A stretch of DNA of 64,000 nucleotides, from the NCBI RefSeq assembly GCF_008638365.1, contig NZ_VWVU01000002.1, positions 1-64,000 on the forward strand. Direction: 5' to 3'. This DNA comes from Nocardiopsis quinghaiensis. GTDB taxonomy: Bacteria; Actinomycetota; Actinomycetes; Streptosporangiales; Streptosporangiaceae. Every line of letters begins with the position of its first letter. Within the stretch, counting starts at the first letter, position 1. This document shows, piece by piece, positions 31,182 through 38,707 of the stretch. A program made the translations under genes and the position numbers. The notes under the pieces are model-generated. The model was not told the DNA's origin and did not search any database. It saw only the letters and a program-made list of their open reading frames with translations.

Positions 31182-32446
31182 CGGAGGTCGACGAGGCGCT
31201 GCCTGCCCAGCAGGTCCCCGGTGGTGTCGGGGAGCCGCACCAGGTGGGCGCGGCCCCGGTGGACCATGACCTCGGCGGGATAGCCGTGGCTGAGGAACAA
31301 CACGGGTGAGGCGGTGGGCCCGTAGGCACCCGAGCGCCCGACTCCGAGCAGGTCGCCCGCGCGCAGTTCGGGCAGGACGACCTTCTTGGCGATGAGGTCG
31401 TTGGGCGTGCACAGTGGCCCGGTGACGGAGTACTCGTGCGTGGCGGGCACCTCCACCGGGCCGAGGCGGCGCACGGGGAAGTTCCGCTTGGCGAAGCTGC
31501 CGACGCCCACGGCGGCCATGTGGTGGTTGGTCCCCCCGTCGGCCACGGCGAACAGTTCGCCCATGGACTCCTTGACCTCGCGTACGCGCACCACGTAGGT
31601 ACCCGACGCGGCGGTCAGGTAGCGGCCGGACTCCATCATCAGGCGGCAGCGGGGGTTGCGGTCCCGGAAGTCGGCGACCGCCTCGTGCATGCCCCGGCCC
31701 AGGGCCGCCATGTCCGGATCGTTCTCGCCCGCGAAGTAGGCGACGCCGAGACCGCCGCCGAAGTCCACCACCTCCAGGCCGATCCCCAGGTCGGCGGCGA
31801 GGGACTCGGCCAGGCCGAGGATGCGCTCGGTGTTGCGGACGACGCTGGTGTGGTCGAGGAACCTCGTGCCCATGTAGGCGTGGATCCCCGTGATCCGGAC
31901 GCCGGAGAGGTCGCCCAGACGGCGTTTGGCGTCGCGTACCACCGCCTCGTCGATCCCGAACTGGCGGGGTTTGCCGCCCATGGCCAGGCCCTGTCCCTTG
32001 GCGGCGAAGGACGGGTTCACCCTGAGCATCACCGGGAAGGGCGCCGAGCCGCGCTGTCCGACCAGCGCGTCGATGCGTTCCACCTCGTCCAGGGACTCGC
32101 AGACCAGCGCGGTGATCCCCGCGTCCAGGCACGCCTCCAGTTCCTGGCGTGACTTTCCCGGTCCGAGGAAGATGACGTCCTCGGGTGCGATCCCGGCCCG
32201 CAGCGCGGTGACGAGTTCGGCGTGGGAGCTGACCTCGGCGCCGGCCCCGAGTGAGCCGAGCAGCGCGCAGACGCTGACGTTCGGGTTGGCCTTGAGGGAG
32301 TACATGATGTCGACGCCCTCGGGGAGCGCCCGTCTGAGGTCGGTGTAGGAGCGTTCGACGGTCTGGGCGTCGTAGACGAAGAGCGGGGTTCCGAACTCCT
32401 CTGCGAGTTGTACGTGGTCGGGTCCTGGGGACTCGGTGGTGGGCAC
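31178..32446 (-). CDS. Type III PLP-dependent decarboxylase (BtrK/ExosortaseA-system type)
   Basis: A 422-residue fold-III PLP decarboxylase of the ornithine/diaminopimelate family. The PLP lysine is in IMYSLKANPNVSV (about residue 50); glycine-rich phosphate binding is at VVDFGGGLGVAYF; the second-subunit motif TGPLCTPNDLIAKKV contains the conserved cysteine and aspartate. The GPLCTP form is shared with BtrK, which decarboxylates glutamyl-ACP in butirosin synthesis, and with decarboxylases of the exosortase-A sets, rather than with LysA. It is therefore likely to act on an aminoacyl group bound to the carrier protein. GTG 32446 follows GGAAGG. It lies 50 bases after the secreted-peptide gene. 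Confidence 0.82.
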   Translation of the reverse strand: MPTTESPGPDHVQLAEEFGTPLFVYDAQTVERSYTDLRRALPEGVDIMYSLKANPNVSVCALLGSLGAGAEVSSHAELVTALRAGIAPEDVIFLGPGKSRQELEACLDAGITALVCESLDEVERIDALVGQRGSAPFPVMLRVNPSFAAKGQGLAMGGKPRQFGIDEAVVRDAKRRLGDLSGVRITGIHAYMGTRFLDHTSVVRNTERILGLAESLAADLGIGLEVVDFGGGLGVAYFAGENDPDMAALGRGMHEAVADFRDRNPRCRLMMESGRYLTAASGTYVVRVREVKESMGELFAVADGGTNHHMAAVGVGSFAKRNFPVRRLGPVEVPATHEYSVTGPLCTPNDLIAKKVVLPELRAGDLLGVGRSGAYGPTASPVLFLSHGYPAEVMVHRGRAHLVRLPDTTGDLLGRQRLVDLR

Positions 32447-32496
32447 CTTTCACCTTCCGTCGGTCGTTCGTGGGATGTGGCGGACCGCTTCCGCCC

Positions 32497-32700
32497 CTAC
32501 TGCCAGCCCGAGTCGTCCGGCTGGAGGTCGGTGCCGTCCGACTGCCAGCCGGAGTCCTCCGAGATGGCCGCGGAGGCGGCCCGGAGCGTTTCCGCGTCGC
32601 CGTCCACCGCCGACGCGGGAGAAAGTCCGACAAAAAACGAGAAGGCAATGGCGAATGCGGAGAAAGCGGCCACATAAAGAGCGTTTACGCGAATGGACAC
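32497..32700 (-). CDS. Small secreted peptide with C-terminal DSGWQ repeats
   Basis: A 67-residue peptide with a signal sequence: basic start (SIRVN), hydrophobic core to about residue 25, and a likely cut after SPASA. The mature part is only about 36 residues, acidic, and ends EDSGWQSDGTDLQPDDSGWQ, with DSGWQ twice. The two copies are also visible as a DNA repeat (CTGCCAGCC at 32500-32570 on the + strand). GTG 32700 has AAGAAGGG at eight bases, and a promoter lies upstream. It is the first gene of the ectoine-like operon, 50 bases before the decarboxylase. I know no family for it; it could be a cell-surface or signalling peptide, or a substrate of the pathway. Confidence 0.6.
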   Translation of the reverse strand: MSIRVNALYVAAFSAFAIAFSFFVGLSPASAVDGDAETLRAASAAISEDSGWQSDGTDLQPDDSGWQ

Positions 32701-32741
32701 TGGGTTTTCCCTTCTTTTCTGCTGCTGCCCCTGTGATGTCC

Positions 32742-32771
32742 ATTATGAGCACAGCCCCGAATTGAAGTGAA
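32742..32771 (-). promoter_or_regulatory. Promoter in front of the peptide/ectoine-like operon
   Basis: On the minus strand TTCACT (32771-32766) and CATAAT (32747-32742) are separated by 18 bases; the -10 differs from TATAAT at one position. Transcription would begin near 32735, 35 bases before the GTG of the secreted peptide. Confidence 0.5.
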
Positions 32772-32842
32772 GGTTCCAGCCGTGTCCTAAACGGTCCATG
32801 GCCCCTTTTGTCCACCCCTCGGGAGCCTCAGAAGACGCACGG

Positions 32843-33157
32843 CTACACCCCTTCCCCAGGCCAGTCACCACCGTCGCCGATGAGGGGCGCCTCCGCCTTG
32901 AAAAGCTGGTGATCAGCGAGTTCCGGGTGCCGGTCGGCGGCTCGCCCCCACAGGAGAACCGCTGTGCACTCGGCCCCGGCGAGGTTCGGAGAAAGGAGGA
33001 AGAGCCCGATCACGGGGTCGGCACCGGGCTTTTCACTGACACTCACGTGTTCGAGACCGTCCTCCGCACGGGCGCTGGAGTAGATCATTTCCCGGACATC
33101 GCTGGGGAACTCCCGACCTCCCACGGAGGGAAGGAAAGAGAGCTGGACCAGGTACAT
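32843..33157 (-). CDS. Small hypothetical protein preceding the ectoine-like operon
   Basis: A 104-residue protein of unknown function, starting MYLVQLSFLPSVGGREFPSDVREMI and containing DGLEHVSVSEKPGADPVIGLFLLSPNLAGAE in outline. Similar small proteins with a MYLVxV start and a DPVxGxFL middle occur beside actinobacterial biosynthetic clusters, but I cannot name a role. It has an alpha/beta pattern of strands and helices that resembles a small ferredoxin-like domain. ATG 33157 follows GAGG; ATG 33187 in frame is the alternative. A strong promoter (33232-33260) drives it. It is on the operon strand, 142 bases upstream of the secreted peptide gene, which has its own promoter. Confidence 0.6.
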   Translation of the reverse strand: MYLVQLSFLPSVGGREFPSDVREMIYSSARAEDGLEHVSVSEKPGADPVIGLFLLSPNLAGAECTAVLLWGRAADRHPELADHQLFKAEAPLIGDGGDWPGEGV

Positions 33158-33457
33158 GGCGTGACCTCGATTTGAACATCGCCCCATTGACTGGGACGGA
33201 ACCCTGGGCAGCGCAGCGGAGGGTGAAAATCTTTTTAGCAGGTAACAGCACTTTTTTCAAAGAGGGCCGGGGCCACGCTTTCGTTCCGGCACCGGCCGGA
33301 TGCCGCCGACACGGCCGAGGGCCGCTTTCGACGGTGGGGGCGGTCCCGAGCCGCTGTGGGAGGACGGCCCGCGGCGTGCCGGGGCTTCGGAGCGGATAAT
33401 CGGCAGCCGTGGGTCCCGAGGGCCCGCGCCTTCCGTCCCCCGACCTTCGGAGCCACC
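33158..33457. other. 300-base divergent intergenic region
   Basis: The region lies between the small hypothetical gene (-) and the membrane protein gene (+). It holds the promoter listed at 33232-33260, inside an AT-rich patch at about 33225-33262 that stands out from the background. Nothing else recognisable was seen, and no promoter is clear for the + strand gene. Confidence 0.5.
33232..33260 (-). promoter_or_regulatory. Strong sigma-70-type promoter for the small hypothetical gene
   Basis: Minus strand TTGAAA (33260-33255), 17-base spacer, TAAAAA (33237-33232). Both hexamers and the spacing are close to consensus, unusual in this GC-rich window. Start of transcription near 33225, about 68 bases before ATG 33157. 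Confidence 0.6.
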
Positions 33458-34066
33458 GTGAAACTGTACGCCGACAACCCCGTGCGGATGTTCCTCCAGA
33501 TCGCCGCCGACCTGCTCGCCCTGGCCTGGGTGTACCTGTGGATCAGGGCGGCCCTGTCGCTGCGCGAGACCGTCCTGGCCCTGAACCGTCCCGGCGAGCT
33601 GATGGCGAGCACCGGCGAGGGCTTCACCGAGCACATGGACAGCGCGGCCGAGCAGGCCCTGAAGGTTCCCCTGGCCGGGGAGGCCCTGTCCACACCGTTC
33701 ACCAACATGAGCGGGACCGGCGAGTCCCTCTCCGCGGCGGGCGCGTCCCTCCAGGAGTCGGTGGCCTCGCTCGCGCTGGCCCTGCCGCTGCTCACCGCCG
33801 CACTCCCGCTGCTGCTGCTCGCCGCGACGTGGCTGCCCGCCCGTGCGCGGTGGGTACGCCAGGCCGCCTCCACCCGACGCCTGCGCGGGCTCACGCCCGA
33901 GGCGCGGTCCCGGCTGCTGGCCCTGCGCGCCCTGTCGTCGGTGTCCCCGTCCAGACTGGCCGGTGCGCACGAGGACCCGGCGGGCGCCTGGCGCTCCGAT
34001 GACCGGGAGGCCGTGCACGCGCTGGCCTCCCTGGAGCTGCGCCGCCTGGGGCTGCGCGGGTTCTGA
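33458..34066 (+). CDS. Hypothetical two-segment membrane protein
   Basis: A 202-residue membrane protein of unknown function. It has one hydrophobic segment near the N-terminus (about residues 12-35, MFLQIAADLLALAWVYLWIRAAL), a loop rich in Ala, Gly and Ser with helical periodicity (about 45-105) and a second segment (about 105-130), then a basic cytoplasmic tail with LRGLTPEARSRLLALRALSSVSPSRLAGAHEDPAGAWR in outline. The long extracytoplasmic helix resembles other actinobacterial proteins of unknown role. GTG 33458 follows TTCGGAG. The next gene (VWA protein) is on the same strand 165 bases on; a functional link is not shown. Confidence 0.75.
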   Translation: MKLYADNPVRMFLQIAADLLALAWVYLWIRAALSLRETVLALNRPGELMASTGEGFTEHMDSAAEQALKVPLAGEALSTPFTNMSGTGESLSAAGASLQESVASLALALPLLTAALPLLLLAATWLPARARWVRQAASTRRLRGLTPEARSRLLALRALSSVSPSRLAGAHEDPAGAWRSDDREAVHALASLELRRLGLRGF

Positions 34067-34231
34067 GCCCCCGCGGCCCCGGTCCGTGTCCCCCCGGGCA
34101 CGCCCCGCGTGCGGTCCGCGCGGGAGCGTCCCCGTCCGGCCAGGCGTGCCCCTCCCACGTGTCGGTACCGCTTCCTAAGCTGGGACCAAGCCGCCCCCGG
34201 GAGGGCCGCCCCCACAACCCACGGAGACAGC

Positions 34232-35674
34232 ATGCACCTGTCCGCACTGTTGGACTTCGACGCCGTCCCCCTGGACACCGACGACGCCGTGTCCGTCCTG
34301 CTCGACGTCACCGCGCCCGAACGCGAGGAGGACGCAGAACGCCCGCCCGCGACCCTCCAGGTCGTGCTGGACCGCAGCGGCTCCATGGGCGGCGGGCGCC
34401 TGGACGGCGCGGTCCGGGCCCTGCTCTCGCTGGTGGACCGGCTGGCGCCCTCGGACAACTTCGGACTCGTGTCCTTCAACCAGCAGGCCCGCGTCGAGGT
34501 GCCGAGCGGACCGCTGGCCGACAAGGCGGAGGCGCGCCGCCGGATCTCGGCCCTGCGCGCCTCCGGGGGCACCGACCTCTCCAGCGGGTTGCTGCGCGGC
34601 GTGCAGGAGGCCCGACGCACCAGCGCAGACGGGGGCGCCACCCTGCTGCTGATCTCGGACGGGCACGCCAACCAGGGCGTCACCGACCACGGCCTGCTCG
34701 CGCAGGTGTCGGGCGACGCCTACGCGCACGGGGTCACCACCACGACCCTGGGATACGGCCTGGGCTACGACGAGGAGCTGCTCGGGACGGTGGCCGACGG
34801 CGGCGCGGGCAGCGCGCTGTTCGCCGAGGACCCCGACACCGCGGGCGGCCTCATCGCCCAGGAGGCCGAGTACCTGTTGGCCAAGACCGCCCAGGCCGTG
34901 TCGCTGCGGGTCCCGGTCGGCCCGCACCTGCGCGCGATCAGCGTGGTGGGCGAGATGCCCTCCCATCAGCGGGCGGACCGGTCGGTGGTGGTGGATCTGG
35001 GCGACTTCCACTCCGGGGAGAGGCGCCGCCTCCTTCTGCGCCTGGAGGTACCCGGCGTGTCCTCCCTGGGCACCGCCGCCGTCACCACCCTCGAAGCCAC
35101 CTACGTGGACCCGGCGACGCTGACCACCTACACCGTGACCCTGCCCGTCGCGGTCAACGTGGTCCCGGGCGACGAGGCCGCCGGAAGGGTGCCCCGGCCG
35201 GAGGTGCGCACCGAGGAGGCCCTGCAACGGGCGCAGACCGCCAAGCGCGAGGCCAGCGAGGCCCTGCGCGGGGGCGATCGCGGTACCGCCGCCGAGAGGT
35301 TGGAACGGGCCCGCCGGGACCTGCTGGGGCCCCCGGCTCCCGGGGCGGGGCGGGGGGCCGCCGCGTCGGCGCCTCCGCCCCCGGAGGTGGCCGAGCAGGT
35401 CGCCGAACTGGAGCGGATGGCGCGGATGGCGCGGACCGACGACGCGGCCCGAACCTCCAAGACGCTGTACGCCAGCCAGTCGGGCTACTCACGCAAGAGC
35501 GGCCGTCAGCGGTCACCCGTAACCCCGCCGGCCGGGGAGAGGCGGACCGGCGGGGACGGGGCCCGGGACGGCGACCGGAGCGGTCGGGGCCGAAGGGGTG
35601 TGGTCCGGGGCGAGCAGACGGACAGGGGCCGTCCCACCCCCGACCAGGGGACCGAACCCCCGCAGGGGTCCTGA
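34232..35674 (+). CDS. VWA-domain protein
   Basis: A 480-residue protein with a von Willebrand A domain in the first half (about residues 45-210). The metal-ion-dependent adhesion site is intact: LDRSGSMGGGR (D-x-S-x-S), GGTDLSSGL (Thr) and LLISDGHANQG (Asp). A beta-rich region follows (about 230-330), then a helical part (EALQRAQTAKREASEAL) and a low-complexity, basic C-terminal tail with Arg, Gly and Thr. No signal peptide or membrane anchor is seen. Such proteins are often partners of AAA+ ATPases or tellurium-resistance proteins, but none lies nearby. ATG 34232 follows CGGAGA. Confidence 0.82.
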   Translation: MHLSALLDFDAVPLDTDDAVSVLLDVTAPEREEDAERPPATLQVVLDRSGSMGGGRLDGAVRALLSLVDRLAPSDNFGLVSFNQQARVEVPSGPLADKAEARRRISALRASGGTDLSSGLLRGVQEARRTSADGGATLLLISDGHANQGVTDHGLLAQVSGDAYAHGVTTTTLGYGLGYDEELLGTVADGGAGSALFAEDPDTAGGLIAQEAEYLLAKTAQAVSLRVPVGPHLRAISVVGEMPSHQRADRSVVVDLGDFHSGERRRLLLRLEVPGVSSLGTAAVTTLEATYVDPATLTTYTVTLPVAVNVVPGDEAAGRVPRPEVRTEEALQRAQTAKREASEALRGGDRGTAAERLERARRDLLGPPAPGAGRGAAASAPPPPEVAEQVAELERMARMARTDDAARTSKTLYASQSGYSRKSGRQRSPVTPPAGERRTGGDGARDGDRSGRGRRGVVRGEQTDRGRPTPDQGTEPPQGS

Positions 35675-35723
35675 CCCGGGCCCGGACACCGTGCCGCGGT
35701 CCTGTCGGAAGGGCCACGGCACA

Positions 35724-35760
35724 CGAACGCCCCGGGAGGCGCGGCCTCCCGGGGCGTTCG
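35724..35760. terminator. Long perfect terminator between convergent genes
   Basis: A 17-bp perfect stem (35724-35740 with 35744-35760, right arm GCCTCCCGGGGCGTTCG) and a three-base loop lies between the VWA gene (+) and the DUF892 gene (-). It is among the strongest hairpins in the window. Confidence 0.75.
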
Positions 35761-35794
35761 GACACGGTGCGGCCGGCCCCCGACCGCCGTGCCG

Positions 35795-36289
35795 TTACCT
35801 CTGGGAGGACTGGGCGGAGGAGAGCGCTCCGCGCACCGCCTCCGGGAGCTTCTCCTCCAGGAAGCGGGCCATGTCCTCCTCCTGGTGCAGGATGGAGGTC
35901 AGTTTGAGGGCGATCTGCTCCTCGCCCAGCGCGTGGGCGGACTCGATCAGCGCACGGTACGAGGCGATCTCGAAGTGCTCGGCCGCGTAGTCGGAGATGG
36001 CGTTCTTGACCATCGTGTCACTCGCGGGCTTGTTCGACATGCCCTGCGCGGCGCCCATCATCCCCGACAACGCGCTCTTGACCTTCGAGACCTTGCCGCC
36101 CATGGACTCGATACATCCCTGGACCGTCTCCGCCTGGCTACGCGTCTCATCGATGTGGCGCGTGATGCGCGCGTGGACCTCGGGCTCGCCCTCCGCGTCC
36201 TTGGCGTGGCGCTCCAGGGTCTCCTCCAGAGACTTCTCCATCGAGTAGGCGTCGTTGAGCCAGGAGATGAACTGCTCACGGGCATCCAC
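35795..36289 (-). CDS. DUF892/YciF-type ferritin-like protein
   Basis: A 164-residue all-helical protein of the YciE/YciF (DUF892) family, ferritin-like four-helix proteins tied to general stress. Helix starts with REQFISWLNDAYSMEKSLEETLERHAKDAEGEP in outline; metal-ligand positions Glu and His are present in SLEETLERH, TRHIDETRSQ, and in EHFEIASYRAL and LHQEEDMARFLEE, in the paired pattern of di-iron proteins. Role in oxidative or osmotic stress is inferred from the family. ATG 36289. It lies just downstream of the convergent terminator and apart from the oxoprolinase genes. Confidence 0.88.
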   Translation of the reverse strand: MDAREQFISWLNDAYSMEKSLEETLERHAKDAEGEPEVHARITRHIDETRSQAETVQGCIESMGGKVSKVKSALSGMMGAAQGMSNKPASDTMVKNAISDYAAEHFEIASYRALIESAHALGEEQIALKLTSILHQEEDMARFLEEKLPEAVRGALSSAQSSQR

Positions 36290-36364
36290 TGTGCGTCCCC
36301 CTAAGGTTGCGGTCTGGCATGTCCTCGGTCCCGCGACTACCCCGGCGGCCTGGCCACAAACCCG

Positions 36365-37147
36365 TCAGGGCACCTGGTAGGAGGCGTCGCGCACGTCGGT
36401 GACGGCCATGTGGCCGGGCGCGTGGCCGATGGCGAGCTCGGGGGCGGAGGCGGCCACGGCGGCCTGCGGGGTGACTCCGCACGCCCAGAAGACCGGGATC
36501 TCACCGGGACGCACCTCCACCGGGTCGCCGTAGTCGGGCCGACCCAGGTCCTCGATGCCCAGCGCGGCGGGGTCGCCCACATGTACCGGCGCGCCGTGGA
36601 CCGCCGGATAGCGTGAGGTGACGCGCACCGCGTCGGCCACCCGGTCGGCGGGGACCGGCCGCATGGACACCACCAGCGGGCCGTGGAACCGGCCCGCCGG
36701 ACGGCACCGCCGGTTGGTCGCGTACATGGCGACGTTGCCGCCCGTCTCGATGTGGCGGACCGGCACACCGGCCTCCAGCAGCGGTGCCTCGAACGTGAAG
36801 CTGCACCCGATGAGGAAGGCCACCAGGTCGTCCCGCCACAGGTCGGTGACGTCGGTGCGCTCCTCCACCAGTTCGCCGTCGCGGTAGACCCGGTAGGCGG
36901 GCAGGTCCGTGCGCAGGTCGCCGTCGAAGACCGAGGCACTGGTCTCGCCCGGCTCGGTGACGTCCAGGACCGGGCAGGGCTTGGGGTTGCGCTGGGCGAA
37001 CAGCAGAAGGTCGAAGGCCGCCTCGCGGGGCAGGGCGATGAGGTTGGCCTGCGCGTATCCCGCGCTGTATCCGGAGGTGGGGACCCGCAGCCCGTCGCGG
37101 AACAGCGCGCGGGCTCGGGCCGGGGAGAGGTCGGCCGGAGAGGTCAT
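36365..37147 (-). CDS. DUF1445 putative hydro-lyase / D-glutamate cyclase family
   Basis: A 260-residue protein of the DUF1445 family (YcsI-like), whose eukaryotic relative is D-glutamate cyclase. Segments [45 protein letters not shown] in outline, [23 protein letters not shown] and [11 protein letters not shown] are family marks. It is the last gene of the 5-oxoproline locus (pxpC-pxpB-pxpA-NRAMP upstream, 48 bases from pxpC), a very common association. A role in feeding or draining the 5-oxoproline/glutamate pool is inferred from that. ATG 37147. Confidence 0.85.
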   Translation of the reverse strand: MTSPADLSPARARALFRDGLRVPTSGYSAGYAQANLIALPREAAFDLLLFAQRNPKPCPVLDVTEPGETSASVFDGDLRTDLPAYRVYRDGELVEERTDVTDLWRDDLVAFLIGCSFTFEAPLLEAGVPVRHIETGGNVAMYATNRRCRPAGRFHGPLVVSMRPVPADRVADAVRVTSRYPAVHGAPVHVGDPAALGIEDLGRPDYGDPVEVRPGEIPVFWACGVTPQAAVAASAPELAIGHAPGHMAVTDVRDASYQVP

Positions 37148-37195
37148 CGTTTCCTGTCCTTCGTCCCTGGTGGGGTCCGGTCGGGTCTGGCGGGG

Positions 37196-38068
37196 TCAGA
37201 GGGTGAAGCGGACCAGGGTGCCCGGACGCGCCTGGGCCGCCCCGGGCAGGTCCGCCGAGCACACGACGGCCACCACCGGGTAGCCGCCGGTCACGGGGTG
37301 GTCGGCCAGGAACAGCACCGGTTCGCCGCCCGGCGGGACCTGGATCGATCCCGCGACCATGCCCTCGCTGGGCAGTTCACCCGTGCGGGCGCGTTCCAGG
37401 CCGGGACCGGACAGGCGGGCGCCGACCCTGTCGCTGCGCGGGGTCACCTCGTACCCGCACGACAGCAGCGTGTCGACGGCCGCCTCGGTGAACCAGCCGT
37501 CGCGCGGCCCCAGGACGACCCGCAGGACCGCCTCGGGTCCGCCGACAGGCGCGGTGGGGGCGTGGTCCGCGTTCGGCAGCGCCGCGGGCGCGGGTCCGAC
37601 CGGGAGCAGCGCCCCGGGCACGGGGAGGCCGGGTCCCAGCCCGGCCAGGACGTCGGTGCTGCGCGAGCCCAGGACCGGCGGGACGTCCACCCCGCCGCGT
37701 ACGCCCAGGTAGGAGCGCAGCCCCTGGTCGGGCATCCCCATGGTCAGCTCCGCTCCGTCGGGCAGGTGCAGCACCGTGTTGGCGGCCGCGCCGCGCCCTT
37801 CCACCCTCAGGGGCGCCTCGGCACCGGTGACAGCGACGGTCACCGGGCCGCGGGCGCGCACGCGCAGCCCGCCCAGGGTGGTCTCCAGGGCGGCGGCGTC
37901 CGGGGGGTTGGCGAGCAGCCGGTTGGCCAGGGCGTGGGAGTCGGCGTCGGCGGCGCCGGAGCGGCCCACGCCCAGGTCGGCGTGGCCGAAGCGGCCCGTG
38001 TCCTGGACCGTGGTCATGGGCCCCGCGGCCAGGACCTCCAGGGCGCTGCGCCGGGCGTCGCCGCTCAT
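37196..38068 (-). CDS. pxpC: 5-oxoprolinase subunit PxpC (biotin-dependent carboxyltransferase-like)
   Basis: A 290-residue subunit of the ATP-dependent 5-oxoprolinase PxpABC, which opens 5-oxoproline to glutamate. The N-terminus LEVLAAGPMTTVQDTGRFGHADLGVGRSGAADADSHALANRLLANPP in outline is diagnostic of the PxpC/AHS2 (cyclophilin-like) domain, as is PGGEPVLFLADHPVTGGYPVVAVVCSADLPGAAQARPG near the end. Its ATG overlaps the stop of pxpB by four bases (ATGA, 38065-38068), so both subunits are made together, as in other bacteria. Full family length. Confidence 0.92.
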   Translation of the reverse strand: MSGDARRSALEVLAAGPMTTVQDTGRFGHADLGVGRSGAADADSHALANRLLANPPDAAALETTLGGLRVRARGPVTVAVTGAEAPLRVEGRGAAANTVLHLPDGAELTMGMPDQGLRSYLGVRGGVDVPPVLGSRSTDVLAGLGPGLPVPGALLPVGPAPAALPNADHAPTAPVGGPEAVLRVVLGPRDGWFTEAAVDTLLSCGYEVTPRSDRVGARLSGPGLERARTGELPSEGMVAGSIQVPPGGEPVLFLADHPVTGGYPVVAVVCSADLPGAAQARPGTLVRFTL

Positions 38069-38682
38069 GAGGCCTCCGCCTCGGTGAAGCGCACGCGGAC
38101 ACCGGGCCTGAGCAGGCCGGGCGGATCGCGGTCCAGGTCCCAGATCCGGGCGTCGGTACGGCCGAGCAGCTGCCAGCCCCCGGGCGAGCTGCGCGGGTAC
38201 ACACCCGTGAACTCCCCGGCCAGCGCCACCGAACCGGCCGGCACGCGGGTGCGCGCCTCACCGCGCCGGGGCACGTGCAGGCGCGGGTCGTCGCCGACCA
38301 TGTAGCCGAACCCGGGCGCGAAGCCGCAGAACGCGACGGTCCAGAGGGCGCCGGTGTGCGCCTCGACCACACCGCGCCTGGTCAGGCCGGTCAGCTCGGC
38401 GATGTCGTCCAGGTCCTCCCCGTCGTAGGCCACCGGGATGGTGACCGTCTCGCCGGAGCCCGGTCCGGCCCCGGGAGCCGGCCGCAGCCCGGAGACGGCC
38501 CCGGCGACCGCGTCCGGGTCGGTACCGGGCCCGATGCGCAGCAGCAGCGTACGGGCGGCCGGGACGACGTCGGTGACGCCGGGGACGGGATCCGCCTCCA
38601 GTGCGGCACGCAGCGCGATCACCTCGGCCAGGTCGGCGACCTCCACGAGCACGCCGGTGTCGGCACACCTCAGGAAACGCAC
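38065..38682 (-). CDS. pxpB: 5-oxoprolinase subunit PxpB (allophanate-hydrolase subunit 1-like)
   Basis: A 205-residue subunit of PxpABC. The AHS1 domain is clear: VTIPVAYDGEDLDDIAELTGLTRRGVVEAHTGALWTVAFCGFAPGFGYMVGDDPRLHVPRR in outline (about residues 85-145), with the conserved FAPGFGYM and the GSVALAGEFTGVYPRSSPGGWQLLGRT segment after it. It works with PxpC as a heteromer that activates 5-oxoproline with ATP. Overlaps pxpC by four bases and begins 26 bases after the end of pxpA. ATG 38682 follows GGAGGAG. Slightly shorter than some homologues but complete. Confidence 0.92.
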   Translation of the reverse strand: MRFLRCADTGVLVEVADLAEVIALRAALEADPVPGVTDVVPAARTLLLRIGPGTDPDAVAGAVSGLRPAPGAGPGSGETVTIPVAYDGEDLDDIAELTGLTRRGVVEAHTGALWTVAFCGFAPGFGYMVGDDPRLHVPRRGEARTRVPAGSVALAGEFTGVYPRSSPGGWQLLGRTDARIWDLDRDPPGLLRPGVRVRFTEAEAS

Positions 38683-38707
38683 GAGGACTCCTCCTTCCCG
38701 GCGGGGT

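Noticed and set aside
31178..32446. Naming the decarboxylase lysA
   Set aside because: The GPLCTP motif and the operon partners point to the BtrK/exosortase-A group; a lysine-pathway role is not supported by neighbours.
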